From the NCBI GenBank assembly GCA_963828625.1, contig CAWHEX010000003.1, positions 372,001 to 436,000 on the forward strand: a DNA stretch of 64,000 bases, given 5' to 3'. Below, piece after piece: positions 35,401-44,487 of this stretch; within the stretch, counting starts at the first letter, position 1; each line of letters begins with the position of its first letter. The position numbers were made by a program, and so were the translations under genes. Source of the stretch: PALSA-894 sp963828625. GTDB lineage: Bacteria; Pseudomonadota; Alphaproteobacteria; Rhizobiales; Xanthobacteraceae. Below the pieces are notes generated by a model. That model made no database searches. It had not been told where the DNA came from and was given only the letters and a program-made list of their open reading frames with translations.

Positions 35401-37610
35401 GGGAGCGAGAGATTGCGCTCGACCGCGCGACCGCCGGACTCGACGAGCCGCACGGTGACCTGCGCCTCGAGCGGGCGCGATGTCGCCGGCACCTTGTCGA
35501 GCGCGACCGTGAAGGTCGCCTTGCCGCTGTCGTCGGTCTGCGGCAGGTCCTCAAGCGTCGTCTGCTCGCTCTTGACCTCGTCTTCATCGTCGCTCGCGCC
35601 GAACTGGTAGCCGGCAAAGCCCGGCCGCGAGGCCGAAGCCTTGATCTTCATCTCGCCTTCGAGATCGAGACCGGCTGCCGGCGCGCCATAGAGGAAGCGG
35701 CCATCGACCGTCACCTCGGCAGGCGTCGCCTTCGAGAGCTTGCCGGTCGGCGACGCAAGGTCGAACTCCATGCGATCCGGCACGTAGTCTTCGACCAGGA
35801 AGCTGGTGGTGCCGATCGCGGGACTCTTCGGATCGGTGTAGGCGCGCACCCGGTACGTACCGGTCGGTGCGGACGAGACCATCGGGAACGAAAGCGCACG
35901 CCCGCCGATCCCCATGTCCTGCACCACCGAGCGGCGGTATTCGACGCCGTCGGGGCGCTCGATCACGAGCGTCATCGGCACGCCGGTGACGGCGACGCCC
36001 TGCGCGTCGCGCAGCAGCGTGGTCAGGTACACGGTCTCGCCGGTGCGATAGACACCGCGCTCCGCATAGACGAACGCATCGAGCCCGGCCGAAACCGTGC
36101 GGCCCGCGACGCCGCGGTCGGTCAGATCGAACGCCGGGCCCTTGAGGCTCAGGAACGCGTAGTCGCCCTTGCCGTCGGCGACGAGCATCGCGGGCGCAAG
36201 GCCACCCTCCCCGCGCGCGAAGCCTGCCTCGAAGCGCGCGAAGCCCGCCGCATCGGTGGTCCGCGTCGCGAGGACTTCGTTGTTGCGCGCAATCAGGCGG
36301 ATTTCGATTCCGGCTTTCGCTTCGGTGGTGGCGAGCGAATTCAGGAAGACGTTGACGCCGTCATTGCCGGAGAACGCCGTCAGCCCGAGGTCGGAAACGA
36401 CGAACCACTGGGTGGCAAGCTGACCGTAGTCCTCGTCGCGCGGGCGGCCTTCCGGCTCCGCGGTCATCACATAGACGCCGGGCTTGAGGTCGCCGATCGC
36501 CTGATCGACCGGGAAAGCCGTGGTGACGTCGGCGTTGAGCACCGTGTCGATCTTCAGCTCGCCTTCCCATGCAAGCGCGCCCTTCTCGGATTCGAGCTTG
36601 CGACGGTCGTAACGATCGATATTGCGCTGGAAGTCGCTGCCGAGAACCGTGTCGATCAGGTTGCGGTCGCCGATGCGGTGGACCTTCACCTTCACGGACG
36701 ACGTGTTGACGCTGACCACCGGAATGCCGCGCTGGCCGGTCCGCGGCAGCACATAGGCCTTGCCGGTGAAGCGCACATAGGGGCTGCGGTCGCGAACGTA
36801 GATGTTGTAGTCGGCGGATTTCTGCAGCGCCTCGCGCACGGTCGACGGAAGGCCCGCGCGCAGCGTGATCGAATAGCGCTCGCCGTGCTTCAGCCCTTCG
36901 ACGCAGAGCTGCTTTTCTTCCGTGGTGATCGCGGGTTTGTCGGTCCCTTCGAGCGCGACGAAGGGCGAGAAATCGGTGCGCTTGCCCGGCAATTCCTCGG
37001 AGAACTGGAAGCAGGCGCGCGGCGACGCGGCGTCCGCGTCGACGGAATAGTCGAGAATGCGGAAGCCATGCTGGTCGCGCACCTGCTCGTAGCTCTGGCG
37101 CACCTCGGCAAGTTCGCGCAGATCGAGCGAATAGCGATAGGCATCGAGCGCCGGACGCCACAGCTTGCGCTCCGCGAACGTACGGCCGAGCAGCACCAGC
37201 GCATCGGCCTCCTCGCCGGCATTGCCGGAGCGCTGATACGCGATGTAGGCGGCGGTCGCGGCGCGTTCGAGGAAGTTCGTGCGCTCGCGATCGTCGTTCG
37301 GGCGGATTTGCAGGATGGCGCGCGAGAGGCGCAGCCAGTTGCCGGCTTCGCGCGGCGCGACCGACACGATCTGCGCCAGCGTCTGCATCCCGGCGCGGAA
37401 ATCGCGCTTGGCGAACGCGGCTTCGGCCTCGCTGCGCAGGGTGGCGACAGGTTTGGCGACCTGCCCGGACTCGGTCTTGATCTGGGTTTCCAGCCGGACG
37501 GCGCTGTCGGCCAGGTCTGATCTTTGGAAGGGCTTATCGGCGGCGGAAGCGGTGAAGGAAACGAGCGTCATCAGCGCGGCGGCAAGGCCAGCGCGGATAC
37601 AGGCGAGCAT
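32400..37610 (-). CDS. Bacterial alpha-2-macroglobulin family protein
   Basis: A 1736-aa periplasmic protease trap, the expected size for the YfhM type. The Sec signal peptide (residues 1-23, ends TASAADK) has no lipobox cysteine, so it is probably soluble, unlike E. coli YfhM which is a lipoprotein. Early MG domains contain repeats such as GVYRTGETVYLTTLLRDAQG. A bait-like region follows, and the thioester motif CSEQ (in YPFGCSEQTTSRALPLLYV) is near residue 1285, within the helical TED domain. The frame is intact for 5.2 kb. Coupled to pbpC by a 4-base overlap. A short hairpin (37627-37640, CCCCG-AAAA-CGGGG) lies just before the start. Confidence 0.93.
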   Translation of the reverse strand: MLACIRAGLAAALMTLVSFTASAADKPFQRSDLADSAVRLETQIKTESGQVAKPVATLRSEAEAAFAKRDFRAGMQTLAQIVSVAPREAGNWLRLSRAILQIRPNDDRERTNFLERAATAAYIAYQRSGNAGEEADALVLLGRTFAERKLWRPALDAYRYSLDLRELAEVRQSYEQVRDQHGFRILDYSVDADAASPRACFQFSEELPGKRTDFSPFVALEGTDKPAITTEEKQLCVEGLKHGERYSITLRAGLPSTVREALQKSADYNIYVRDRSPYVRFTGKAYVLPRTGQRGIPVVSVNTSSVKVKVHRIGDRNLIDTVLGSDFQRNIDRYDRRKLESEKGALAWEGELKIDTVLNADVTTAFPVDQAIGDLKPGVYVMTAEPEGRPRDEDYGQLATQWFVVSDLGLTAFSGNDGVNVFLNSLATTEAKAGIEIRLIARNNEVLATRTTDAAGFARFEAGFARGEGGLAPAMLVADGKGDYAFLSLKGPAFDLTDRGVAGRTVSAGLDAFVYAERGVYRTGETVYLTTLLRDAQGVAVTGVPMTLVIERPDGVEYRRSVVQDMGIGGRALSFPMVSSAPTGTYRVRAYTDPKSPAIGTTSFLVEDYVPDRMEFDLASPTGKLSKATPAEVTVDGRFLYGAPAAGLDLEGEMKIKASASRPGFAGYQFGASDDEDEVKSEQTTLEDLPQTDDSGKATFTVALDKVPATSRPLEAQVTVRLVESGGRAVERNLSLPIVPDATMIGVKPLFSGKSLGEGENAGFDVIVVAPDGRQLAAQGLRYELLKIERRYQYYRRDGRWEYEPVKSTRRMADGRIDVAAGQPGRVSLPVTWGRYRLDVASDDRSIPPTSVTFDAGFYSDGSADTPDLLEIALDKAEYAAGDTMTVAVTARTAGKITLNVVGDKLLTTTTADVQAGTARIPLTVGRDWGSGAYVVATLRRPLDEAASRMPGRAIGLQWFSVDKRARTLAFEMPLPSLMRPNGPLRVPMKINGLSVGEEARIVVAAVDVGILNLTNYKPPAPDDYYLGQRRMTAEIRDLYGQLLDGMQGTRGTIRTGGDGAAAALAGTPPTQPPLALYSGIVTVKSDGWAEVLFDIPAFAGTVRVMAVAWSKDKVGKASGDVIIRDPVVLTTTLPRFLLTGDRGTIRLELDNVEGPNGEYSISVATDGPLQVGQREQKLRLAGKQRTGVSLPINATSVGVGNVAVKVSGPNGFEMQRSYTLAAKPATQIITRRTVRPIARNESISVSSDLFADLVPGTGGVQLSVGPSTALDVAALLKALDRYPFGCSEQTTSRALPLLYVNELASESHLSLDVAIDDRIKGAIERLLARQGSNGSFGLWSSGGSDMWLDAYVTDFLTRARERNFAVPDVAFRLALDNLRNHVNSTDPAKEGGSDLAYVYYVLARNGTAPLGDLRYLADTRLDALKTPIAKAQLAAALGMLGDKTRAERVYNAALEDIPPQPKLEFGRTDYGSSLRDASAFVALASEGNAPRPAILRAVERIEAARALTPYTSTQENAWMVLAARALARDTAGMALDVAGETRRGPLYRSFRASDLAAGPMRVTNNGENAVQAVVSVIGAPVTPEPAADKGFSIERLYYTLDGERADVSKVKQNERFAVVLKITEGQPTFGRIIIADYLPAGFEIDNPRLVSSGDTGTLSWIEDAKDPAHTEFRDDRFTAAFNRDRGDKAVFTVAYVVRAVSPGKYVLPQAYVEDMYRPDRFGRTGVGSVEIEAAK

Positions 37611-37759
37611 CGAAGAACCTCCCTAACCCCGAAAACGGGGCCGTGCATTCCATCCACCCGAACGGAGATTTGTCCAGCAATCGTGTCGCAATGATGACTG
37701 GACGTTCATAATCCAGAAAAATCGTGATGCGTGCGGCGGTTGGGCGCGGGAGGCGCGCG

Positions 37760-38797
37760 TCAGGATGACGTCTGCACCTTGACGGTTCGGCCTGTCGTCC
37801 CTGCCTCCAGCAACGCATCGATCAGGCGATGCACCTTCAGGGCTTCGCGGCCGCTGATCATGGGCTCGCGTTTCTGATCGAGCGCGTCCAGGAAATCGGC
37901 GATCACGCTGCGGTGCCAGTCGTTCGGGAATGCCATCGGATCGGCGCCCGTACCGCCGCCGCCGAACTCGGTTTTCATTTCGGTCGTGCGGCCATCGTGA
38001 TGCGCGACCACGAGATCGCTGCCGACGAGCGAGGCCGTCGCCTTCTCGCCGATGATCTCGATGCGCTCGGCAAAACCCGGATAGGCCGCCGTCGTCGCAT
38101 CGATCGTGCCGAGCGCGCCGTTCTCGAACTTCACGGCGGCAACGACCATGTCCTCGGTTTCCATGCGATGCACGCTCGACGTGGTGCCGTAAGCGCGCAC
38201 TTCGCTGATCGGCCCCGCAAGGCTGAGCATCAGGTCGAGCGTGTGGATGCCCTGCGTGACGAGCACGCCGCCGCCGTCGCGCGCTTTCGTGCCGCGACCT
38301 TCGACGTCGTAATAACTCTGCGGCCGCCACAGGCGGATCACGGTCGAGCAATTGACGATCTTCCCGAGTTCGCCGGCGCGCAGCATTTCGCGCAGCTTCA
38401 TCCCGGCGGGGCGGAAGCGATGCTGCAGCATCACGCCGAGCGTGACGCCGGCCTTTGCGGCGGCCTCGACCAGTGCGACTGAGCGTTCGGTCGAAATCTC
38501 CAGCGGCTTTTCGAGCAGAATATGCTTGCCCGCGGCGGCGCATTTGCGCACCAGATCGAGATGCGTGTTCGGCGGCGTGAGGATTTCGACGCAATCGATA
38601 CTCTTGTCCGCGAGGATCGCGTCGAGATCGCCTGACAGCGGAAACGGAAACTTCTCGCCGAACGATTTGCGCCGCGCCTCGCTCGGACTGAACGCCTGCA
38701 CGACCTCGACGCGGTCCTTCAGGTCGACGAGGCTCTTGGCATGCGGCGTCACCGCCATGCCAAGCCCGATGATGGCGATGCGGTGCTTGCGCATCAC
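37760..38797 (-). CDS. Gfo/Idh/MocA-family oxidoreductase
   Basis: A 345-aa NAD(P)-dependent sugar oxidoreductase. N-terminal Rossmann domain with AIIGLGMAVTPHAKSL; the catalytic-lysine motif is GKHILLEKPLEIS near residue 95 (EKP). The C-terminal GFO_IDH_MocA domain has GGGVLVTQGIHTLDLMLSLAG near 180, with its conserved His. The start overlaps the uxuA stop (GTG 38797 or ATG 38794), so it is co-expressed with mannonate dehydratase. That suggests a role on a uronate, aldonate or related sugar acid. The precise substrate is not visible. Confidence 0.87.
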   Translation of the reverse strand: MMRKHRIAIIGLGMAVTPHAKSLVDLKDRVEVVQAFSPSEARRKSFGEKFPFPLSGDLDAILADKSIDCVEILTPPNTHLDLVRKCAAAGKHILLEKPLEISTERSVALVEAAAKAGVTLGVMLQHRFRPAGMKLREMLRAGELGKIVNCSTVIRLWRPQSYYDVEGRGTKARDGGGVLVTQGIHTLDLMLSLAGPISEVRAYGTTSSVHRMETEDMVVAAVKFENGALGTIDATTAAYPGFAERIEIIGEKATASLVGSDLVVAHHDGRTTEMKTEFGGGGTGADPMAFPNDWHRSVIADFLDALDQKREPMISGREALKVHRLIDALLEAGTTGRTVKVQTSS

Positions 38798-39979
38798 TGC
38801 AGCACGCGGATCGCGCCGCGCAATTCGGCGAGGCCCTTCAGGCGGCCGATCCCGGTATAGCCCGGGTTGATGCGCGTCTTCTCGATGTCGTCGAGCATGC
38901 GGTGGCCGTGGTCCGGGCGGAACGGAATCCGCCAGGCGTCGTCGCGCTTCTTGTTCTCCGCCACCATCACGCGCAGCACGTCGATCATGTTCACGTCACC
39001 ATCGAGGTGGTCGGATTCGGTGAAGCTGATGCTCTTGCCTTTGTCGTCGATCGCCGTCGCGCGCAGATGCGCGAAATAGATGCGCGGCGCAAAGTCTTTC
39101 GCCATCGCGACCACGTCATTGTCCGCCCGCGCGCCCAGGCTGCCGACGCAGAAACAGATGCCGTTCGCCTTCGAAGGCACCGCCTTGAATAGCGCTTCGT
39201 AGTCGGCGCGCGTGGATGCGATGCGCGGCAGGCCGAAGATCGCGCGCGGCGGATCGTCCGGATGCAGCGTAAGCCGCACATCGAGCTCCTCGGCGACCGG
39301 TGTGACCTTCGCAAGGAACGCCGCCACGTTAGCGCGCATCTTGTCCGGCGTGATCCCGGCATACGACGCGATGCGCTCCCGAAACGCGTCGAGGTTGGCG
39401 GAGAATGTCGTCGCGCCCGGCAAGCCCGCCGCGATATTCCTGGTCAACAGTTCGGCGTCGCTCTGCGAGAGCGCGTCCGCGACCTTCTTCGCGCGCGCGC
39501 GCACGCCCTCGTCGTAGTCGCGCTTCCGCATTCTTTCGCTTGAGCACATGCAGGTCGAAGGCTGCGAAGCGGTCATAGTCGAACCGCAACGCGGTGGCCC
39601 CCGTCGGCATCGGATAGTCGAGGTCGGTGCGGGTCCAGTCCACGACCGGCATCACGTTGTAGCAGATGGTGCGGATGCCTTCGGCCGCGACCGCGCGCAT
39701 GCTCTCGATCCAGATCTCGGTCTGGCGCGCAGCACCGGCGCCGCCGCGCTGGATGTCGTCCGGCACCGGGATGCTTTCGATCACGGTCCACTTCAGCGGA
39801 GAGCGGCCGGCCGGCGTGTTCTCGATGATGGCCTTGCGCTCCGCGACCGCCTTCTGCGGCCATACCTCGCCCGGCGCATACTGATGCAGCGCCGAAACGA
39901 TTTCGATCGCGCCTGCCTGGCGCACGTGATCGAGCGTCACCGGATCGTCCGGGCCGTACCAACGCCACGCCTGTCTCAC
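38794..39979 (-). CDS. uxuA: Mannonate dehydratase (one frameshift)
   Basis: Dehydrates D-mannonate to 2-keto-3-deoxy-D-gluconate, third step of the glucuronate isomerase pathway. From GTG 39979 (VRQAWRWYGPDDPVTLDHVRQAGA) the frame runs to about 39532, where one extra base shifts it between HVLKRKNAE and RDYDEGVRARA. Corrected length is 394 aa, the same as E. coli UxuA. Family features: TWVIESIPV-like KWTVIESIPVPDDIQ, CYNVMPVVDWTRTDLDYP, LTLHPDDPP, GICFCVGSLGARADNDV, YFAHLR and FRPDHGHRMLDD (metal His). The start overlaps the GntR stop (GTGA) and the stop overlaps the oxidoreductase gene. Confidence 0.9.
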
Positions 39980-40737
39980 ACCGCCGCTCCGTTTCGTGTT
40001 TCCGATTCGGCATCGAACATGGCCGGGTACTTCGCCGCAAGGCGCGGCAGCGAGGACAGGATCTCGCGCAGATGCTTTTGCATGGCATCGGCCGCCGCCG
40101 CGCCATTGCCGGCCGCGACGCCATCGAGCACAGCCTTGTGCTGCGCGATCAAACGCCGCGTCGGGGTGGCCTCGGGAATGCTCAGAAAGCGCACGCGGTC
40201 CATCTGCGCCTTGGCGGATTCGATCACTTTCCAGGCGTAGATGCAGCCGCTTGCCGCCGCGAGATTGCGGTGGAATTCCTCGTCGAGCACGAAGAACGCC
40301 TCGGGATCGTCGGCCTTCGCGGCTTTTCGCTGCTCGGCGATCAGGCCCTTGAGCGCCGACAGGTCTGCGGCACCGATACGCCGTGCGGCTTCGCGCGCGA
40401 TCGCACATTCGACCGCTTCGCGCACGAACCGCGCATTGGCCACCGCCTCGGTGGAAATTTTTCGTACGAACGTGCCGCGCTGTGGGAGCACGCGCAGCAG
40501 GCCGTCATCGCTGAGCTTGATGAAAGCCTCGCGCACCGGCTGTCGGCTCACATCGAGACGTGAAGCGATATCCTGCTCGGACAGCGCTTCCCCGGGCTTG
40601 AGCCGCATGGTCACGATCGCGGAGCGCAGCGTGCGAAATACCTGCTCGGACATCGACGGCGCACGGCCCGGCGCTCCGCGCCCGCGCGGCGAGACGGCTT
40701 CGAGCCGCAAGTCCTGTTGCGCGGGCTGAGCTTCCAT
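39976..40737 (-). CDS. GntR-family (FCD domain) transcriptional regulator
   Basis: A 253-aa repressor-type protein. The winged-helix domain at residues 30-95 has SEQVFRTLRSAIVTMRLKPGEALSE, the recognition region VSRQPVREAFIKLSDDGLL and the wing PQRGTFV. The C-terminal FCD ligand-binding domain has DEEFHRNLAAASG with probable metal ligands. First gene of the uxuA-oxidoreductase transcript and divergent from the first TRAP receptor gene, so it probably senses a uronate or aldonate and controls both directions. ATG 40653 (MSEQVF) is an alternative start. Confidence 0.85.
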   Translation of the reverse strand: MEAQPAQQDLRLEAVSPRGRGAPGRAPSMSEQVFRTLRSAIVTMRLKPGEALSEQDIASRLDVSRQPVREAFIKLSDDGLLRVLPQRGTFVRKISTEAVANARFVREAVECAIAREAARRIGAADLSALKGLIAEQRKAAKADDPEAFFVLDEEFHRNLAAASGCIYAWKVIESAKAQMDRVRFLSIPEATPTRRLIAQHKAVLDGVAAGNGAAAADAMQKHLREILSSLPRLAAKYPAMFDAESETRNGAAV

Positions 40738-40783
40738 ACTACCATTTCAGTCCAGACGGCTCGCAAAATCAACAGGGACGTGC

Positions 40784-40794
40784 GGTCCCGGACC
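40784..40794. promoter_or_regulatory. Short dyad GGTCC-C-GGACC in the gntR/dctP divergent region
   Basis: The 77-base gap between the divergent GntR gene and the TRAP receptor gene contains a perfect 5-1-5 inverted repeat, 21 bases before the dctP start. Its outer GGT/ACC bases recall FCD-GntR operators (GT-N3-AC), but the spacing is larger than usual. Placement suits an operator. Sequence match is weak. Confidence 0.25.
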
Positions 40795-40814
40795 CCAACA
40801 AGCGGAGGATTCTC

Positions 40815-41784
40815 ATGCTTCGTCGCATCGCCGCCGCGGCTTTTCTCGCCGCCGCGCTCACCGTCCCGGCCTACGCGGCCGATTTCACGCTTAACGTCAA
40901 CACGTCGCTCACGGTCGACGATCCGCTGTTCAAGGGACTTGAATCGTTCCGCGATGGAGTCGCGAAAAGCTCAAACGGCAAGATTGAAATCAAGCTCTTT
41001 CCAGGCTCGCAGCTCGGCCCGGACGAGGACGTGCTCGAACAGGCGCGCGCCGGCGCGGGCGTCGCGGTCGTGGTCGACGGCGGACGGCTCGGCGCCTACG
41101 TGAAGGAACTCGGCATTCTTGGTGCGCCTTACGTGGCGAAGGATTTCGCCGACCTGCGCAAGCTCGTGACCTCGCCGCTGTTCGAGGAATGGGTCGGCAA
41201 GCTGCGCAATGCCTCGGGCCATCAGATCCTTTCGTTCAACTGGTTTCAGGGCCAGCGTCATCTGCTCACCAACAAGCCGGTAACCAAGCCTGCCGACCTG
41301 AACGGCCTGCGCATGCGCACGCCCGGCGCGCCGGTCTGGCTCGAGACGGTGCGCGCGCTCGGCGCGACGCCGACACCGATGCCCTGGACCGAGACGTATT
41401 CTGCGCTGCAGCTCAAGGCGATCGATGCGGTCGAGGCGCAGCATCCGGCTTCCTTCGGGTCGAAGCTCTACGAGCAGGTGAAGTTCATCACCAAGACCGG
41501 CCACATCAACCTGATAACCGGCGTCGTGACCTCGCGCATCTGGTTCGACAAGCTGCCGGCGGACTTGCAGAAGGTGCTGCGTGACGAAGCCCTGAAGGCG
41601 GGCGATGTCGCGTCGAACGGCACCATCGACTCGCTCGCCAACTACGAAAAGCAGTTCAAGGAGAAGGGCGTCACCATCGCGGAGATCGACGTGACGCCGT
41701 TCCGCGAAGTCGACCAAGGCGGTCTACGACAAGCTCGGATATGCGGATCTGCGCAAGCAGGTCGACGCCGTACTGTCGAAGTAA
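40815..41784 (+). CDS. TRAP transporter substrate-binding protein, DctP family (one frameshift)
   Basis: Periplasmic receptor of the first TRAP transporter, 322 aa after removing one extra G near 41712 (between TPFREV and TKAVYDKLGYADL). A Sec signal peptide (MLRRIAAAAFLAAALTVPAYA) precedes the mature DFTLNVNTSLTVDDPLFKG. Family features are SQLGPDEDVLEQARAG, LNGLRMRTPGAPVWLETVRALGATPTPMPWTETYSALQ (with the carboxylate-binding Arg in RMRTPG) and AQHPASFGSKLYEQVKF. GGAGG lies before ATG 40815. Next to uronate genes, a hexuronate or related sugar acid is the likely ligand. Confidence 0.85.
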
Positions 41785-41841
41785 TCGGCGCGCCCTCCCC
41801 GCGCAGGCGGACGAGGGCGTAAGACCTCGGGTCCGGGCTCC

Positions 41842-42333
41842 ATGCACGATCGTTTCACACGGGGCGAAGAGATCATCGCGATGATCTTCTTCGCCGTGAC
41901 GGCCGCGCTCGTGTTCGTGGGCGCGGTCAGCCGCACCGTCGGCTACCCGATCATCTGGGCGGTCGACATCGCGCAGATGTCGTTCGTGTGGGCCTGCGTG
42001 CTCGGGGCAGATATCGCGCTCAAGCGCAATGTCCATATCGAGATCGACATTCTGGTACGTACGTTCTCGCGGCAGGCGCGGCGCGTGCTGGCGATCGTCT
42101 TCCTGGTGATGATTTCGGTGTTCCTCGCCACGCTGGTCTGGCTCGGCGTCCAGCTGACCCTGCTCAACCTCGAGCGCCCGCTCGGCGATGTGGGCATCAG
42201 CTACGGCTTCGTGACCTCGGCGATCCCGGCCGGCGCATTCCTGATGCTGCTGACCGCGCTGCGGCGGCTGTGGCGCGGCCTCACCGGCGCCGAAGTCCTT
42301 TCGCTCGAAGGCCGCGACGGAACAGTCCTATGA
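41842..42333 (+). CDS. TRAP transporter small permease, DctQ family
   Basis: A 163-aa four-helix membrane subunit that scaffolds the TRAP transporter. Helix 1 is IIAMIFFAVTAALVFVGAVSR. The family segment WAVDIAQMSFVWACVLGADIALKRNVHIEID contains the typical alternation of acidic and aromatic residues after helix 2. The protein ends GTVL, and its TGA overlaps the ATG of the large permease (ATGA). The 57-base gap to the receptor gene contains a 7-bp hairpin (41791-41819) without a T tract. Confidence 0.87.
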   Translation: MHDRFTRGEEIIAMIFFAVTAALVFVGAVSRTVGYPIIWAVDIAQMSFVWACVLGADIALKRNVHIEIDILVRTFSRQARRVLAIVFLVMISVFLATLVWLGVQLTLLNLERPLGDVGISYGFVTSAIPAGAFLMLLTALRRLWRGLTGAEVLSLEGRDGTVL

Positions 42334-43608
42334 GCGGCACGCTGACGCTGCTGTTTCTGCTGCTGATGTTCCTCGGCATGCCGGTCGCCTTCGCCATCGG
42401 CTGCTCGGCGTTTCTGTTCTACGTGTTCGGGCCGGTGCCGGCTTCGATCGCCGTGCAGAAGATCGCCTCCGTCACGCAATCGTTCCCACTGCTCGCCGTC
42501 CCGCTGTTCGTGTTCGCCGGCCATCTGATGAACGAGGCGGGCATCACGATGCGGCTGATCCGCCTGTCCACAGTGCTGACCGGCTGGATCGCGGGCGGCC
42601 TCGCGCAGGTCGCGATCGTGCTCTCCGCGCTGATGGGCGGCGTCTCGGGTTCGGCGGTCGCGGAGGCAGCCATGGAGGCACGCATCCTCGGGCCCGCGAT
42701 GATCGCGGCCGGTTACACCAAAGGCTACACCGCCGCGACCATCGCGGTCGGCGCGCTGATCACCGCGACGATCCCGCCAAGCATCGGCCTGATCCTCTAC
42801 GGCTTCATGGGCAACGTCTCGATCGGGCAACTCTTCGCGGGCGGCATCATTCCGGGCCTGCTGATGACCGTGTTCCTGATGTTCACCGCGTGGCTGATCG
42901 CGCGCAAGCGCGGCTACAAGCCCGCCGCCGACCGCCTGCCGACCGCTGGGGAAGTGCTGTCGAACGTCTGGGAATGCAAGTGGGCGCTGCTGTTCCCGGT
43001 GTTTCTCATTCTCGGCATCCGCTACGGCATCTTCACGCCGTCGGAGGCCGGGGCGTTCGCGGTCGCCTACGCGATCTTCATCGGCTTCTTCGTCTATCGC
43101 GAGTTGACAGTGGCAGAAACTGATGGAGTCGCTGCGCCAGAGCATGATCGACAACGGCATGATCATGCTGATCATCATGTTCTCGGCGATGATCGGCTAC
43201 ATGATCACGCTCGAAGGCGTGCCGCAGGCCGCGACCACCTTCCTTGTGTCCATCAGCAGCAATCCGTCGGTGCTGATGCTGTTGCTGGTCGCGTTCATCA
43301 CCGTGCTCGGGATGTTCCTCGAAAGCACCGTGATCGTGTTGCTGCTTACGCCGATCCTCGTCCCGGTCATCACCAAGGTCGGCATCGATCCGGTGCACTT
43401 CGGGCTGGTGATGATGACCACCGTCACGCTCGGCGGCATGACGCCGCCGGTCGGCGTCGCGATGTACACGGTCTGCGGGATGCTCAACTGCTCGATGGAT
43501 GAGTACACCCGCGAGGCGATCCCGTTGCTCGCGGCCGTGATCGTGCTGGTCGCGATCCTGATCTATTTCCCATCGCTCGTGCTGGTGCTGCCGAAACTCA
43601 TCTTCTAG
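42330..43608 (+). CDS. TRAP transporter large permease, DctM family (one frameshift)
   Basis: Twelve-helix Na+-coupled transport subunit of the first TRAP system, 425 aa after removing one extra base near 43112 (between FFVYREL and TWQKLMESLRQ). N-terminus TLTLLFLLLMFLGMPVAFAIGCSAF. Family signatures: PLLAVPLFVFAGHLMNEAGIT, ALMGGVSGSAVAEAAMEARILGPAMI near residue 95, TATIPPSIGLILYGFM, ITKVGIDPVHFGLVMM and TPPVGVAMYTVCGM. The first half is a complete match until the shift and the second half resumes without loss. Confidence 0.87.
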
Positions 43609-43642
43609 TGCGTCGTCAGTTGCGCTTTTCCACAGGGCGAAC

Positions 43643-43653
43643 TGGTCAGGCCA
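43643..43653. promoter_or_regulatory. Candidate FCD-GntR operator upstream of the second gntR
   Basis: TGGTCAGGCCA, 73 bases before the GTG start, fits the FCD-family operator pattern TNGTNNNACNA at five of the six fixed bases. A second dyad CCGCT-GTAAA-AGCGG (43696-43710) lies nearer the start. Position favours autoregulation of the regulator and control of uxaC. Not tested against other sites. Confidence 0.3.
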
Positions 43654-43725
43654 CTTGATCACCCTACCCTCACCCGCATAAGGTCCCGCCCGAAACCGCT
43701 GTAAAAGCGGACGGGAGGGCTGCGC

Positions 43726-44487
43726 GTGCCGTTTCAGGCCGTCGCGACGCAAAGGCTTTACGAGCAGGTTGCCGGGCAGGTCACGGCCCTCGTCGCGCGC
43801 GGCGAGTTCAAGCCGGGCGACCGGCTGCCGCCTGAGCGCGACCTTGCGAAGCTGCTCGGCGTGAGCCGCCCGACCGTGCGCGAGGCCATGATCGCGCTGG
43901 AAATCGCCGGTCTCATCGAGGTGCGGGTCGGCGCCGGCGCTTTCGTCACCGTCGAGGCCGGCGCGCACAGTGTGAGCAACGGCCGCCTGTTCGAGGGCGC
44001 GGGCTCCTCGCCGCTCGAACTGATCGCCGCGCGCCGCACGATCGAGCCGGAAGTAGCCGCCCTCGCCGCTGAGCTTGCGACACCTGCCGAAATCACAGCC
44101 ATCGGCGAGACCGTGCGGCTCATCTCGACGGCGCACGACACCCCGTCACATCGCGCGGCCGACCACCAGTTTCACGCACGGATCGGGTTTGCCAGCCACA
44201 ACAGCGTGCTCGCGTCGATCGTCGACGAATGCTGGGCCGAGATGTATTCGCCGATGTTCGAGCGCATGGGCGCGATCACCGGCCTGATCGTTGCGCGCTG
44301 CAGCCCGCAGCAGCGCGATCTCACGGTCGGCGAGCACGATGCCGTCTACCGCGCGATTGCGGCGCACGATGCCGCGGCGGCGCGCACCGCGATGGATGCG
44401 CATTTGCTTGGCGTCGAAGCAATCCTGATCGGCGGCGAGGCCGCCGAGAAAGAACTCGCACGCCGCGAAAGGCAGCCCGCCGCATGA
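43726..44487 (+). CDS. GntR-family (FadR subfamily, FCD) transcriptional regulator
   Basis: A 253-aa regulator related to UxuR/ExuR-type repressors. DNA-binding domain at residues 8-75: LYEQVAGQVTALVARGEFKPGDRLPPERDLAKLLGVSRPTVREAMIALEIAGLIEVR. Metal-binding FCD domain with DHQFHARIGFASHN and HDAVYRAIAAHD. It starts at GTG 43726 and its TGA overlaps the uxaC ATG (ATGA), so it is translated together with uronate isomerase. Control of hexuronate genes is strongly suggested by this coupling. The ligand could be fructuronate or glucuronate. Confidence 0.87.
   Translation: MPFQAVATQRLYEQVAGQVTALVARGEFKPGDRLPPERDLAKLLGVSRPTVREAMIALEIAGLIEVRVGAGAFVTVEAGAHSVSNGRLFEGAGSSPLELIAARRTIEPEVAALAAELATPAEITAIGETVRLISTAHDTPSHRAADHQFHARIGFASHNSVLASIVDECWAEMYSPMFERMGAITGLIVARCSPQQRDLTVGEHDAVYRAIAAHDAAAARTAMDAHLLGVEAILIGGEAAEKELARRERQPAA

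Noticed and set aside
34056..37520. A 1154-codon plus-strand reading frame opposite the alpha-2-macroglobulin gene
   Set aside because: It is Arg/His/Asp-rich with no recognisable domain. High-GC coding DNA produces long antisense frames, and the minus strand encodes a complete known protein.
41791..41819. CGCCCTC/GAGGGCG hairpin between dctP and dctQ of the first TRAP operon as a terminator
   Set aside because: A 15-base loop and no T run. Kept only as a remark in the dctQ entry.
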